NCBI GenBank assembly: GCA_037178975.1
Contig: JASJZH010000006.1
Coordinates: 5,208,001-5,272,000 of the forward strand
Source of the DNA: Oscheius tipulae
Lineage: Eukaryota; Nematoda; Chromadorea; Rhabditida; Rhabditidae
Direction of reading: 5' to 3'
Length of the DNA stretch: 64,000 bases
Part shown: one piece after another, positions 35,275 through 45,814 of the stretch
Numbering within the stretch: the stretch's first letter is position 1
Layout: every line of letters begins with the position of its first letter
The notes under the pieces: model-generated
Seen by the model: only the letters and a program-made list of their open reading frames with translations
Databases searched by the model: none
Told to the model about the DNA's origin: nothing
Translations under genes and position numbers: made by a program

Positions 35275-36388
35275 TTATTCAGATGAGGAAAATATGGGTC
35301 TCGTGATAATAAGAACGCTGAGTGCTAAGCAGACTCCGACGGCTGTAATTAAGAAAGTGACGAGAATTGCTGATTTCCACTTCTGAAAAGGACTGTTGTA
35401 TAAGCTGTTGCAAAGGAGTGACTCCACCTTCGCACAGTCGGATTCGAACACAATCTTTCCAGCAGGAGTCGCTCGATTAATCTTCCATTCTGAAAATATA
35501 TTCAACTTGTTAGACAAATGGTTTAGAGTTTTACCTCGATATGAGATCAAAGCTTTCAGACCAACTGAGAGTACCAACGTAACTATGTAAACAATGACTA
35601 GGACCATGGCAGTTGTGGGATGAGCGAACATTCTGGTGAAGCATGTTACAGCAATCAGTAGGGTTCCCACTAAAACAGAATTTCGTTCAGCAAGCGAGTT
35701 TCTTTACTTGCGAGAGCAAAAGATGAGAAACCAATAATTCTATGTGCCCATGTGAAGCGTTTACGTTTGCGACTTCCTTCTTTGCATCTGAAAGTGCAAT
35801 TACACCTTCTTGCAAAAAGTTCTCAAGCCTCAATTTCAACTGAGTCAACGAGCGCTTTTCTTACTTTCTATGTACCATATTATCAATGAATCAGCCGAAT
35901 ACGTCCAACGTCAAAGCTATCACCCGGAAGACTCACTTACCTGAATACTGCGTTGATTGGTTGAACGATTGCTAGAATGATTGCAATGGTTCCGAGGAAA
36001 GAGTGCCACATACCGGCGGTAATTCCCTGCAAGCTTGTCTGTATGAAAAGAGAGTATACCTACATTCAAAGGGATACCAGGTCCTTCCCACGAGCCAGTA
36101 GCTGCAATAATACAAAGAGCACCTAGTACAATGCCTACGAGTCCGATACTGTTTAACGCTCGATGCATCTGAACTCCGTTGGCATGTATGAATATAAACC
36201 CAATTCACCGAAAACCACATTTTGACACCACAATAAGTGGTTTGATAGCCCCTGAAGTGGCGAGCGAACAGGACGCCAGTTACAATGAAGATTCCCCATG
36301 AAATGGTCATGAAAACGCCTGAATCACCGCTGTAAAGCAAATTTAGGAACTAACCATGAGCAATTTTCAGATAATCTGATATAGCCAT
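35275..36388 (-). CDS. cytochrome b561-domain membrane protein
   Basis: Transmembrane electron carrier of the cytochrome b561 / ferric-chelate-reductase (FRRS1-like) group, binding two haems. From ATG at 36386-36388 the first exons are 36355-36388, 36209-36318, 36064-36168 and 35941-36026. Further exons lead to a stop at 35275. Hydrophobic segments carry the expected histidines in KIAHG, ARHF, MHRALN, GMWHSF and WAHRI, followed by a last membrane helix and a short SSSE tail. The protein is about 250 residues, so it is the b561 core alone. In many animal relatives a DOMON domain precedes it, and I found none in the 1 kb upstream. The start is the first ATG in frame after an AACAG acceptor; a further upstream exon is possible. 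Confidence 0.8.
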
Positions 36389-37417
36389 TCTGTTGAGAAT
36401 TTAGGAGCTTGTTGATTGACAACCTCTGAAGTTTGATAGAATGATAAGTCTGCAGCAGGCTGATGAAGTAACGGCTCTCAATATTGAAAATGTGCAAATG
36501 AAAGAACCAGTTAAAAATAGGTGTGAGAAAAAGAGAGGTCGCTTACGATCTCACGTATGCTTCTCGGGACATATTTTTCAAAATAAAGTTTTGTGTTCGT
36601 TCATACGACTTTTGCATCCTCATTATTTCCACCTCAAGTTTTTTGCATTATGTTAAGAAAGATAGAGTTATTAAAAGAGAAGTTGTTGCGGATCATTTAC
36701 CAACTAAAAGTACTAAACTAGTGGAAATATTCAAAGATACAAATGTCAATTTGAGGGCCTGTTTGTTTGCAGCTCCAACAGTCGAAAGAAGTAAAGAATT
36801 ACAACTGGAGATCGCTCCCACTTGATTACGCCTACTCATCTCGAACAATTAAAGCGGAGAACTACAACAGAGATCTCGATTGATTGTGAAGTAGCCTAGA
36901 CACTGGCTGTTATCAGAAGAGATTACCAAAGTACGGATCTATTTGGATACTAATTATCCTATTCAGACAAGGGAAGCTTTCCGCAGACTTTCAAGAGAAG
37001 GGTCTAATTGTGAAAACCTCTTGAGTTGGGCATGACTGTTACGTTCTTTTTAGCAAAAACTACAATAGTCATATAGAGTTCGAGTTCTCCCGGCATTCGC
37101 AGAAATTCTTCTAAATAAAGCTGATTTGCAGAGCAATACACAAAATGGCATTGTAAACAGTTTCATGGGAAAAGCAATCTGTACACTTGTTTTCGATAAA
37201 ATCCTGTGGAAAAGGAAAAACTGAAGACTATGATATTCTAATGTATCGATCGCCGTATACAACAAGATACAGTCGCGCCGACCCGTAAAAGATTGTCGGT
37301 CAGGTATGTAAAAAGTTTCGAGCTCGCACAAAACGTCACGAAAAACAGGCTAACCAGAAAGTAAGGGGTGTGGGAAGCCACAAGCAAAACATAGATCACG
37401 TAATGGGAAAACTGTCG
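36389..37417. other. intergenic with unexplained open frame
   Basis: About 1.0 kb between the globin and the b561 gene. The plus-strand open frame 36523-36825 ends with a charged segment that faintly recalls the end of a copia-type RNase H; I would not call it a gene. Otherwise nothing recognised. Confidence 0.35.
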
Positions 37418-38867
37418 TTAGTACTGTTGCGGAGCGTAGCCGCTAGTCGAACTGTGACCATTGTCTCCGTAATCATTCGAGCTGCTGCTCTGTCCAAAGG
37501 CTGGTGAAGATGTTTGTTGCCCGTTTTCGTATTGTTGCACCATATGTTGCTGCTGAGCTGGGTTCATCCGTCCGCTTTGTTTCCTTTTCCACTCGTCCAT
37601 GTAGCCACACTTCATACCGTCCACCTGTATGAGAGTGCTTGAAGGGTTCGCACACCTACCAAAAAGCTAATCAGAGAAATCCAGGCCTTGGCACATTCTC
37701 TCTTTGGTCTGATACAGTCTTGTTTGGTGATTATTTCGGCCAAACACTCGCCGAAGGTATCCCAAAGACTTCCACAGCACTTCTCGTTCATGTTCACGTG
37801 AGACGCTCCGATATCCATGCAACGGGCCTATGAGCGTAATAGTTTTCCGATATCACAATTATTTGCTTACTTGGACAATCTTTCCAGGCTGGTTGAGATC
37901 GTTCATCAAAGAGTCCAAAAGCTCAAAGAGAACCTGTAATCAGACTGGTTGATTAGATGATTCACAAGTGTGTATACATCACCAAGTATTGTTCAAGACA
38001 CGAGATTTTCGGGCTCGTCAACAGCAAACTGACTACAAAACAATTACCTTAGAATGCATGTTAAGATCGCAGCATTGGTTAGATTTAAACCCTTCAACGA
38101 TGGACATCTTCTGGAACATTTCCCGAGCCACGGGCGATTTAAAACACAACAGTTTGAAGATTTGAGAGTAGACGGCAGAGTTCAGTTTCAGCTTAGACCA
38201 GGATGTAGTGAGTAAGGTCAGTTGATAACTGCACATCAAAAGTCATAGGGAAGGTCAAGTGCTCACTTTGTCAACTTGGCAGTATCGATGAGGGACAGGC
38301 CTCCGTCCCCAGTTGCCTCCATCTGGTTTGCAGCTCGGCTCAGCCGTCGTCCTTGCTGGTTTCCCATATCTTCGCCGGCAAGTGACAACTTTGGTTTGAA
38401 ATACCTACAAAGCAAACCCGTTATCGAGGAACTGGTGATAGCATAGCATCTCAAGAGGATATTGAAAACGCATTTGCCAAAATCGGGTGCAGACTTGAGT
38501 CAGCCATTCAAGTGAGAGTCGTTTAGGGTCACGTTCTCTGTGCACAAATCTTTAGAATTTTTTTTTTTGAAAATCGCTTGACAGTAATAAGAATGACGAA
38601 GACCCGTTCTGAGACTTAAAAAGACGCTCAATCTCAGGGTGTCATTTTCCTTACTGCGTGTGAAGACCTATCAAAATTCCAAAACGCGACATTCACATGT
38701 CGAATTGTCAACACTCATGTCTAAGAAAAATAATCTCACTTGAGCTCCGCACAATCGGTGCTCAGACGATGATGAAGGTTTGGAGTGGAGTCGCTTTCAG
38801 GATTCTGATGCACAGATAGGCGAGGACAACCACCCACCGACACTCGCGGCGTGCCGCGAGGTGTTAC
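37418..38867 (-). CDS. globin with N-terminal extension (5' end incomplete)
   Basis: Single-domain nematode globin, haem-binding, probably a redox or gas-sensing neuronal type rather than an oxygen carrier. The first exon found is 38740-38867 (Ser/Pro/Arg-rich). It joins in phase to 38267-38404, which contains an internal MGNQQGRRLSRAAN. The globin fold follows: helix A LTLLTTSWSKLK, then YSQIFKLLCFKSP, the E region MHSKVLFELLDSL, and helix F with the proximal His in DIGASHVNM. Helices G and H follow, then a Gln/Ser/Gly-rich tail ending GYAPQQY, stop at 37418-37420. The internal MGNQQGRR would be a good N-myristoylation signal if used as a start. Upstream exons are missing from my model; a candidate lies at 39667-39802. 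Confidence 0.82.
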
Positions 38868-39666
38868 CTGAAAACGGAGATGATTACTTTAAATGATAGG
38901 TCTTAGTTTATAAAGAGGATCAGTTGTCTGGGCACCTCAAAAGACAAACGAGTAACTCGAATTTCAAAGAAACCAAAACGGAACGCCAACCGGTTAGACG
39001 TCAAAAACGTCCCTTAAGAGAATGCATTTCAACATGAATAGCAAATTGATTCGCTCAAACGACAAAACAGCTTTGCCCATTCAGCAGACTTGTGCAGCTG
39101 CCCATCCTCTTCAAGACCTATTTCGCGCATGAGCTCTAAAATTAGGACTAGGTCCTTTCACTATCAAGTAAAACAGCAGCAGATCATGGCCTTTTTGAAG
39201 GATGAGGACAAGCGGCGTGTCTGATATGAATTATTAAACAACAAGCCATTATGGCTTAATACAAATTTGGGGCCGTCGTTTCAAATAGTTGACCAGGAAG
39301 ATGTAAACGGTTTCGAGAGAGCCATAAGAACAAAGAGTATTTTGATCCGCCGGTTGTGATGGCCTAATCCGGGTTGATTGAGACTCTGCAAAGGCACCGG
39401 AACTGGGTGTTGAGAAATACGACCGAGATAACTTTTTGCAGAATGGGTCAGCTAGATAATGCTAATTAGAATGAAAAGAGAACCAATTGTAAATCTCATG
39501 CTTTTAAAGAGAACTATAGATTTCCAAGATGTGCTAGCATGCGTGTTGAAGAAGGTTCAAAAAGCAGTTAGCGTGATCGGCTACCAGAGCGTTTCATGCA
39601 AATTTTACGACTTTCTTTTGACTTTAGGAGCTGTGAGCGATATAAAGGCCGTGGCCCCTATCTGAC

Positions 39667-39802
39667 CAATAGTGGAAATGCGAATATTCATGAATGTAAG
39701 TTTGTGCCAAGAGCGGCGTGCAGATGTTGTCATTGGAGATGCTTTCCTGTTTGTTCTACTAATGGAACTAGTAGTCTCACTATCAATTTCATCCCTCAAC
39801 AT
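39667..39802 (-). other. candidate 5' coding exon, minus strand
   Basis: Behind a good acceptor (minus-strand TTTTCTACGTCAG) an ATG opens a 45-codon Ser/Thr/Arg-rich frame starting MLRDEIDSETTSS and ending at a GTCAGA donor in phase 1. Its composition resembles the N-terminal extension of the globin downstream. A direct join to the exon at 38867 is out of phase, so at least one more exon would be needed. Confidence 0.3.
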
Positions 39803-42546
39803 TTTTACCGTACCTGACGTAGAAAATTGGCGTCGACGGAATGACGGCTTTTCATCTCAGCCGGCGTGGCAGACTGCTCGTTGCCCATCTGAAATTTGCT
39901 CTTTGAGATAAGTATATAGTAACTAATGAAACATCTTGAGAAACCAGATGGTTAGAATGAGAAAAGTAGGCGGAGTAACCAAATTAATCAGAGAAGTGTA
40001 TCAAAAAGTCACTGTAACTCTCAAGGGTAATCTGGCTTAAATTAAGAATAATGTCGTCTTGTTGCATGGAGACAAGCAAAAAGGACACTAACGTTCTTCT
40101 GCCACAATCTACTTAGGATCTACGGAACATTGCGAGAGTATGTATTCTCGAATAGAAAATTGGAAGAGAGACAACCTGAGGGGTTGTTCCTTTTGAATTT
40201 TTGCCTGAGGCTGTGATGTGGCTAGACAACAGGGAAGAGCTTAATCCTCGAAGTTATTTTGTTGTAATAGGTATAACCGTGATTTGTAAGCATTTCCCTC
40301 CTTATGACGCCGATCCCAAAATAGTGGAGAAGGAGGCGCGCTTTTTGCAAGAGGCAAAAGTTTCACTCCTAAATTATATGCACGAAACCAGAAATTGACT
40401 TGAAGAGGAAGAGCAATGAGCGTCTGGTTTGAGGAAGAGGCACAACAGCTTAAAACAGATGCTAGGACTTACTACCCCAACATATATCAAATGAAAATTA
40501 GTCTCATGCGGTTTTCTCTGAGCTCAGCCACTTTTCTGAGGCTGCTTTTGTACACCAAGGTCGCTAACAAGACAAACAGCTGGCTAAGAAAATAAGAGCC
40601 ATTTATAGAAAGATCTGCATAGATTGACGCTAACACCAAACTATTTTGACTTTAGAACTGTTTAATTATACAAGGGATGTGCTTTAACAACTATCGTCAC
40701 GTGAGAGACTTATGCGCAGAGGACTAGAAGGAAACCTTCGCGAGTAACACGTCAGACAGGAAGCTGCTCCCCGTTGTGATCTAATTTTGTAAATGAATAT
40801 GACAGGAATAGCATCAACAACAACTCTCTTCAAAGAAGTCATTTACATTAGTTATAGCGATCTCTAAGGCTTAGATATAGACGATAAACTCTTGCTCTAA
40901 GGGCATAACAGTTGTTTCATTTTGAGACATCCGTTTTCTATTTTCAGATGGGTTTGCAGAAGTTGAAAATTTTTTTTACCAACGGAAGAGATATTATACT
41001 GGGTATTTGAGCTCGGACTAATAGAAATTTTCAAGTAATTACAACAGGTGGTCTGGTAGTTTTCTTGAAAGTGAAGGTGTATATGGATAAATGACAGAGT
41101 GACATATGAATCGCCGAGAAATTTTATTAAAGGGAACACCTGCTCAAGGCATCAAAACCGAATGAAATGGTCGCTATTATGATAAATAGATGGAGTGCTC
41201 AAAAGGAGAGTTACAATGTAGAAAAGTTTATTGTTGGCTGTTCACATGTTCGTGTGGTCTCAGCTGTTCGTAGTGAATGATGAAACTGCAAGTTTTTACG
41301 CCATGACGCGAAAACCCCTTATTGTTACCCTGGTATCAGATCATCTTCGCAAATTGAGTTTGTGTTGCAAAAGAAGTGTGGATTAAGAGCAGGAACAGCG
41401 GGCTCAGACTTTTATAAAGAAACTGTGATTATCGTAGTTGAACATGCTATTCGAGATACTTGATAGAAGGACAATTTGGCAAGGAAAAGGTAATAGAGAC
41501 AATTGAGGTCACTTAGCCGAAACCTGTGTTCCATTTCACCAACAACTTTTTGATTCGTTGAATGTCACGTGATCTCAAATAGTTGGTTTCTATTAAAAGG
41601 AACAAAATGGGTCATCATTGGCCCTTGGCAATCAGTCTTTTGGAAGAGAAAGAGAGCGACAAGTCTGAAATGAGTAATGTCTGGGCAGCGTTCGTGACCA
41701 GCACAAATCCCTTGGAAAACAAAAATCCCTACTGCTTTTTACCGAAGGTCACCTCCGAACTGGGAAGTACTCGAATCCGGCTCTAGCAATCATGACAAGA
41801 GGTTCACCGGATCATGTGGGCGGCAATGATGAGGTTTGGCCGAATAAAAACGCGTAAAAGATACCCCGATTTAAAAAAAAAATTCTCAAGTGTAATATAC
41901 GAAGGCAAAATAAGTGAATTATCTCGACGCGTATAGAGAGCAAGGAGTCAAGTAAACATTATTCTTCCCTTTAGGATCACCTTTATAGCTCTCTTGAGAA
42001 GCAAGGACAACGTTGTTTCAGGTTATGGGCCCTCGTTCACATCTAGTTGGATCGGTAAGTGCTCCCTAAACACGGCCACAATTCCATCGCATTTGATAGT
42101 GTCGGCTAAAATTTATAGCTATCATGCAATAACGCTGAATGTTGCATTGTCTTTCCAATTTTAAATGAGCAGAAAGGGGTTTTTAGAAAAGTCGCGGGAA
42201 AGGCTTAGGCTCAATGAGCTCTGGAGCACTGAGGGATTACGAGGCACGTCACTTTTCCCAAAAAGGGAGAAATGACCGTTTTTGTAGCAAAGACAGTTTT
42301 AGGAAAAACTGCTGGCAAGTTCCAGGTAGAGGAATGAGCGAATAGACTTGCATCTTTATTAGAATATATTAGCAGAGCTCTTCGTACTGAAGGTAATATT
42401 GTGAGACTTCCGTTCTTCCGGTTGTTCTTTTGGAATTGTTACCGACTAATAATTTGTAGAGATTTGGTTTTTTTCTTTGCACATGCTTCTGCCTTGTCAG
42501 TCCCCAGCCGTAAAGATAATGTCTGGAAATCGAAGGACATATGCCG

Positions 42547-42553
42547 TATAAAG
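42547..42553 (+). promoter_or_regulatory. TATA box of the ML-domain gene
   Basis: TATAAAG, 50 bases before the ATG at 42597, in a leader without a splice acceptor. The spacing matches the other secreted-protein genes in this window. Confidence 0.6.
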
Positions 42554-42596
42554 GGCCAATCGGGTACCATTCTCTTATCTTCATCCAAACCAAACA

Positions 42597-43210
42597 ATGA
42601 TTTTCCAAATTCTGCTATCCGCTATTTTGATTGCAATCGTTCAAGGAGCTGGATGCGATGTGAAATGGCCTAATGGAACGGACACGGCTCTTCACTGGTG
42701 GCAATGTGACAACAGTCCAGTTAAATTCTATAATGCTACCACATCATTTGTTAACGGTATGTAAAATCACCCATGTACATATGGCTGTTTAGGCACGTCA
42801 ATGTATCCGTTGTACTTGAACGGACTCATGCTTATCAAGGCTGACATGTACGACCCGTCCTACACGTTCAAGTCTCCTAATCTCCGAGGTAATGGAAGCA
42901 TTTGGTCATGGGGAGGCCACTCCGGCTGTGTATGGTCCACTGTTCCCACCTTCGGATTGACGTCAGTAACATTCTATATTTAGCAATATGTTAATGTAGG
43001 GACAACTTGGATGCTTGTGAATACGGCGTGCCCTGCCCTGTTTACCCCGGACGTCAATGGCTGACCATCCGTTTCGACCTGACCAAGTTCGAGAAAATCA
43101 CCCAGTTCCTCACCAACGACGCTCCCTACCAAATCCAACTTCTCATGTACGACGACTCTTATCATGTAACTGCTTGTTTGATGGCTCAAGCTCGTTGCTA
43201 TACGCACTGA
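42597..43210 (+). CDS. secreted ML-domain lipid-binding protein
   Basis: Small secreted protein of the ML (MD-2-related lipid recognition) family, related in fold to NPC2, expected to bind a sterol or other lipid in a beta-sandwich pocket. Three exons (42597-42756, 42793-42961, 43000-43210) give 179 residues. Signal peptide ends near IAIVQGAG, then CDVKWPNGTD and HWWQCDNSP open the domain. Further cysteines in SGCVWST, LDACEYGVPCPVYPG and the final TACLMAQARCYTH would form the conserved disulfides. The C-terminal QIQLLMYDDSYHVTACL is typical of the last strands. N-glycosylation sequons occur near NATT and NGTS. Two AATAAA signals follow at 43221 and 43231. C. elegans has several such proteins; the ligand is unknown. 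Confidence 0.85.
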
Positions 43211-43284
43211 TTTATTACCAAATAAAGCACAATAAACCGTAATTATGGGGTCAGACCGGGCAAAGAGAGAGCAATCGATCAACT

Positions 43285-43653
43285 CTAATCTCTCTGTTGC
43301 AATAAAAGTCGACCGGAGAAGAACAGTATCGCTGCCAACATGCCAAGGCAAACCATTCCGAAGATGACTCTATAAACCAATTTATTTAGATTAAACTGCC
43401 AACTCACATCGCCCACGTTTCAAAGTGGAAACAGCATTGGAAGGGATTGTCGTCACAACAGCTGTAGTAATGAACAAATGAACCTGCCGGACAGCTGAAA
43501 ATTGTATCTTAGGATTCAGCAGGAACTGTTTTACTCTTCTCCAACTTGGTATTGTACTGGTTGCAACGGAGACAAGGGAACTAGGGGACATGACCAAACG
43601 GATGGCGTTGCCCCGGTTGCTGCTACTAAAGATGCGAGTAAAAGAACAAACAT
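43285..43653 (-). CDS. small Cys-rich single-pass membrane protein
   Basis: Too fragmented to appear as one open frame. Three exons (43535-43653, 43408-43494, 43285-43369) join in phase to 96 residues, with the ATG just after an AAATTTCAG acceptor. The parts are a signal peptide (MFVLLLASLVAATG), a short ectodomain with cysteines spaced as C, C, CC, CC (including HYYSCCDDNPFQCCF), then FETW, one hydrophobic membrane helix (IVIFGMVCLGMLAAILFF) and a short basic tail (RLLLQQRD). The paired-cysteine-then-helix layout resembles Shisa/VOPP1-type adaptors and nematode families of unknown function (possibly DUF2650). I do not assign a function. It lies tail-to-tail with the ML gene, 74 bases between stop codons. 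Confidence 0.75.
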
Positions 43654-44087
43654 TCTGAAATTTGTTTATGTAATGGAAGGTCGAGATGAAGTGAAAACGA
43701 GTCACTGATCGATCTAGCGCCGATCTGGATGACTAACTCTGTGGCGCAACTATTACGATATCTACAATGGCTCCCAGGACCGGAATCAGACCCACAAAAA
43801 CAGACTACTGCACAGTTTAGAGGTTTTTGTCGACTTTGATCAAAATTCGAACAGTTAAAAGAATGGGAAGGCAGAAACATAGATTGCCAGAGGCCTGAAT
43901 AATTTATTTCAAATAACATAGGTTAGCCTACGATGAGAGCTCGTACAATATTATCATAAAGGACTAGAAATGATCAAGCAAAAATGTAATACTGTTGCAC
44001 AATGGCTGTCGATAATCGCACCTATCCGGTTCCGGCAGACAGGATCTGTTAGAATCTGACCAGTTCGATGAAAAGAGATTGAAACAT
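43654..44087. other. intergenic, no gene seen
   Basis: 434 bases between two minus-strand genes; likely the 3' UTR of the chemoreceptor and the promoter of the small membrane protein. Nothing recognised. Confidence 0.4.
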
Positions 44088-45401
44088 TCATATTACATTC
44101 ACTTGATTTCTAGTATAGCGAACATCTGTAACAGCAACAGTTAACCGTCTTTTCGTAAACATTTCTGTCATCGAGCTGGCACTGACGAGGTCCTCTGGAG
44201 GTGGCTTGCAACAGAACACACGGAAAAAAGCTTTTGCTGAATGACCTTTTGTTCGAAAAAATACAGTTCCTCACCTGATAATCGAATGATTGCTCTTCTA
44301 TAAGCGTTATTGAGCGCCAGAACACATATTGTATCGGCTGCTCCGTTTAATGAAAGAAGAAACATCAGCCCGTTAATTAGGTCTTAATTGATATGCGATA
44401 ATTAATAGGGAAGCTTACCATGATTTCTGTAACCCATTCTGGTGGTGGCAACAATTAGAAAAGCTGGTATAACTAATACTGCAGCAAAAACTAACATCTT
44501 AACATGATTTTTTATTCAAAATAAAAATGTCAGTAACCTGTATGCTAAGAGATTTGAGATAGTCTCTTTGAAGTGTAGCTGTCTTCTTTGAAACAAAAGC
44601 GGAAGACTTTTTGAGCTCGTAGAAGGATCCGGCTCCTAATCCGAAGCACACCACAGAGCCTCCAATGATGAAGAGAAGAACTAAGTAGACTGTAATTTCC
44701 AACCAAATGTTGTCTTGCATTATCATAACACACACTTTTTCATCGTCAATCTGTTTTGGAACGAGCTCGAAGGTCTCAATTCTAGTCTTGAACCAGACAA
44801 AACGTATTCTCTTACCGCTTTGGCGATTTCTTTATTCTTTTTCTCATCAGGAATTAGCATTATGCCCAAGAATATAACAGTCCCAAGTAGAACAATATAA
44901 GTGAGAGCCACCAAAACATGAAATATCCACTTTTTCTTAATTTTTCTTTCAACTCTCATCAAAGAGTACATTCTGTGAAAGTAGATATGGAAAATAGTTG
45001 CTGCAGTTCCTGGAAAGTATCGTTAAATTCAAAAGCAAATTTTATATACCGATGAGCAGAAAGAAGGCAATGACTATTTGCGCATAAGTAGACACATGCA
45101 AATAGTTGAGAAATCCGCTAGGATAGCCAGCAATGTATGGACTGAAGATGACTGGTGTCGAGCCACTATTTAGAAGAATTTCACTTGCTGTTGCCCTAGT
45201 GTTTGTTATTAACAAAATAAAACTTTTTGTATACCATACTAAATGGTTAAACAGTAGATAGCTGTAATTTTTAATCTGTCGCGGTGTCTTGAACAGTATG
45301 CAATATCCCGCTAATAAGGCGATTGGAACAGCAACTACTGTTCCCAGATGCATAATCAGAATATACAGTTTGGGTTCAGGGAAAGGATCAGAAAGGTCCA
45401 T
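44088..45401 (-). CDS. seven-transmembrane chemoreceptor, Srh-like
   Basis: Nematode serpentine G-protein-coupled receptor of the Str superfamily, most like class Srh; such receptors sit in cilia of chemosensory neurons. ATG at 45399-45401, stop at 44088-44090, several exons. Helix 1 is LYILIMHLGTVVAVPIALL, followed by YCILFKTPRQIKNYSYLL, typical of Srh/Sri. Further segments include STYAQIVIAFFLLIG, FHVLVALTYIVLLGTV, ITVYLVLLFIIGGSVVCF and LQRDYLKSLSIQ before helix 6. The loop before helix 7 leads to GLMFLLSLNGAADTICVL and the NNAYRRAII end of helix 7. The C-terminal exon (KAFFRVFCCKPP ... VNVI) uses a TCATTCAG acceptor. It appears intact. The ligand is unknown. Confidence 0.78.
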
Positions 45402-45814
45402 AGGTTGAGCGTATGAGGGAGAAAAAGTGGCGATATAGCGGCGAGCCGCTTATTTCGGAGCAGGTGCTTCTAAGAATTTGGTCAATGACCATATCATTAA
45501 AAACACGAGTAATTAGAACAATATTTTTATTTGGTCAAGTTTAAAACAATCTATGAACTAACAATACCGAATAATAACGAATAAATGAAACTGCTAGATT
45601 CTAGTTTGTAGACTACATACCCGACATGTAGCGAAGATCTTGACCGCCGCTTTTTAACAGACACACCGTGACAGTGTAACACGCTTCCCGATGGTTGTCA
45701 TCATTGCGATCAGTTTATATTAATGTCCTTAAATAGATTCTCGTCAAGTACTTACTTTTTTAACTTTTTTAAAAACTTAGATACACAAATACAATACAAT
45801 ATAAAAAACTTTAT
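45402..45814. other. divergent intergenic region, chemoreceptor and UGT
   Basis: 413 bases between divergently transcribed genes, so it holds both promoters. An AAACTTAG acceptor near 45780 may be the UGT trans-splice site. No TATA box of the type found at the secreted-protein genes. Confidence 0.45.

Larger units (their letters stand above)
38868..42596. other. gene-poor, purine-rich stretch
   Basis: About 3.7 kb in which I could not assemble any protein apart from the candidate 5' exon at 39667-39802. The plus strand is rich in A and G, so the minus strand is pyrimidine-rich, as in the introns of expressed genes here. It may be a long 5' intron region of the globin gene on the minus strand. 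No repeats or RNA genes recognised. Confidence 0.4.

Noticed and set aside
40201-40398. 65-codon plus-strand open frame in the 38.9-42.6 kb desert
   Set aside because: No splice sites, repeats or recognisable motif, and on the strand opposite to the inferred transcription.
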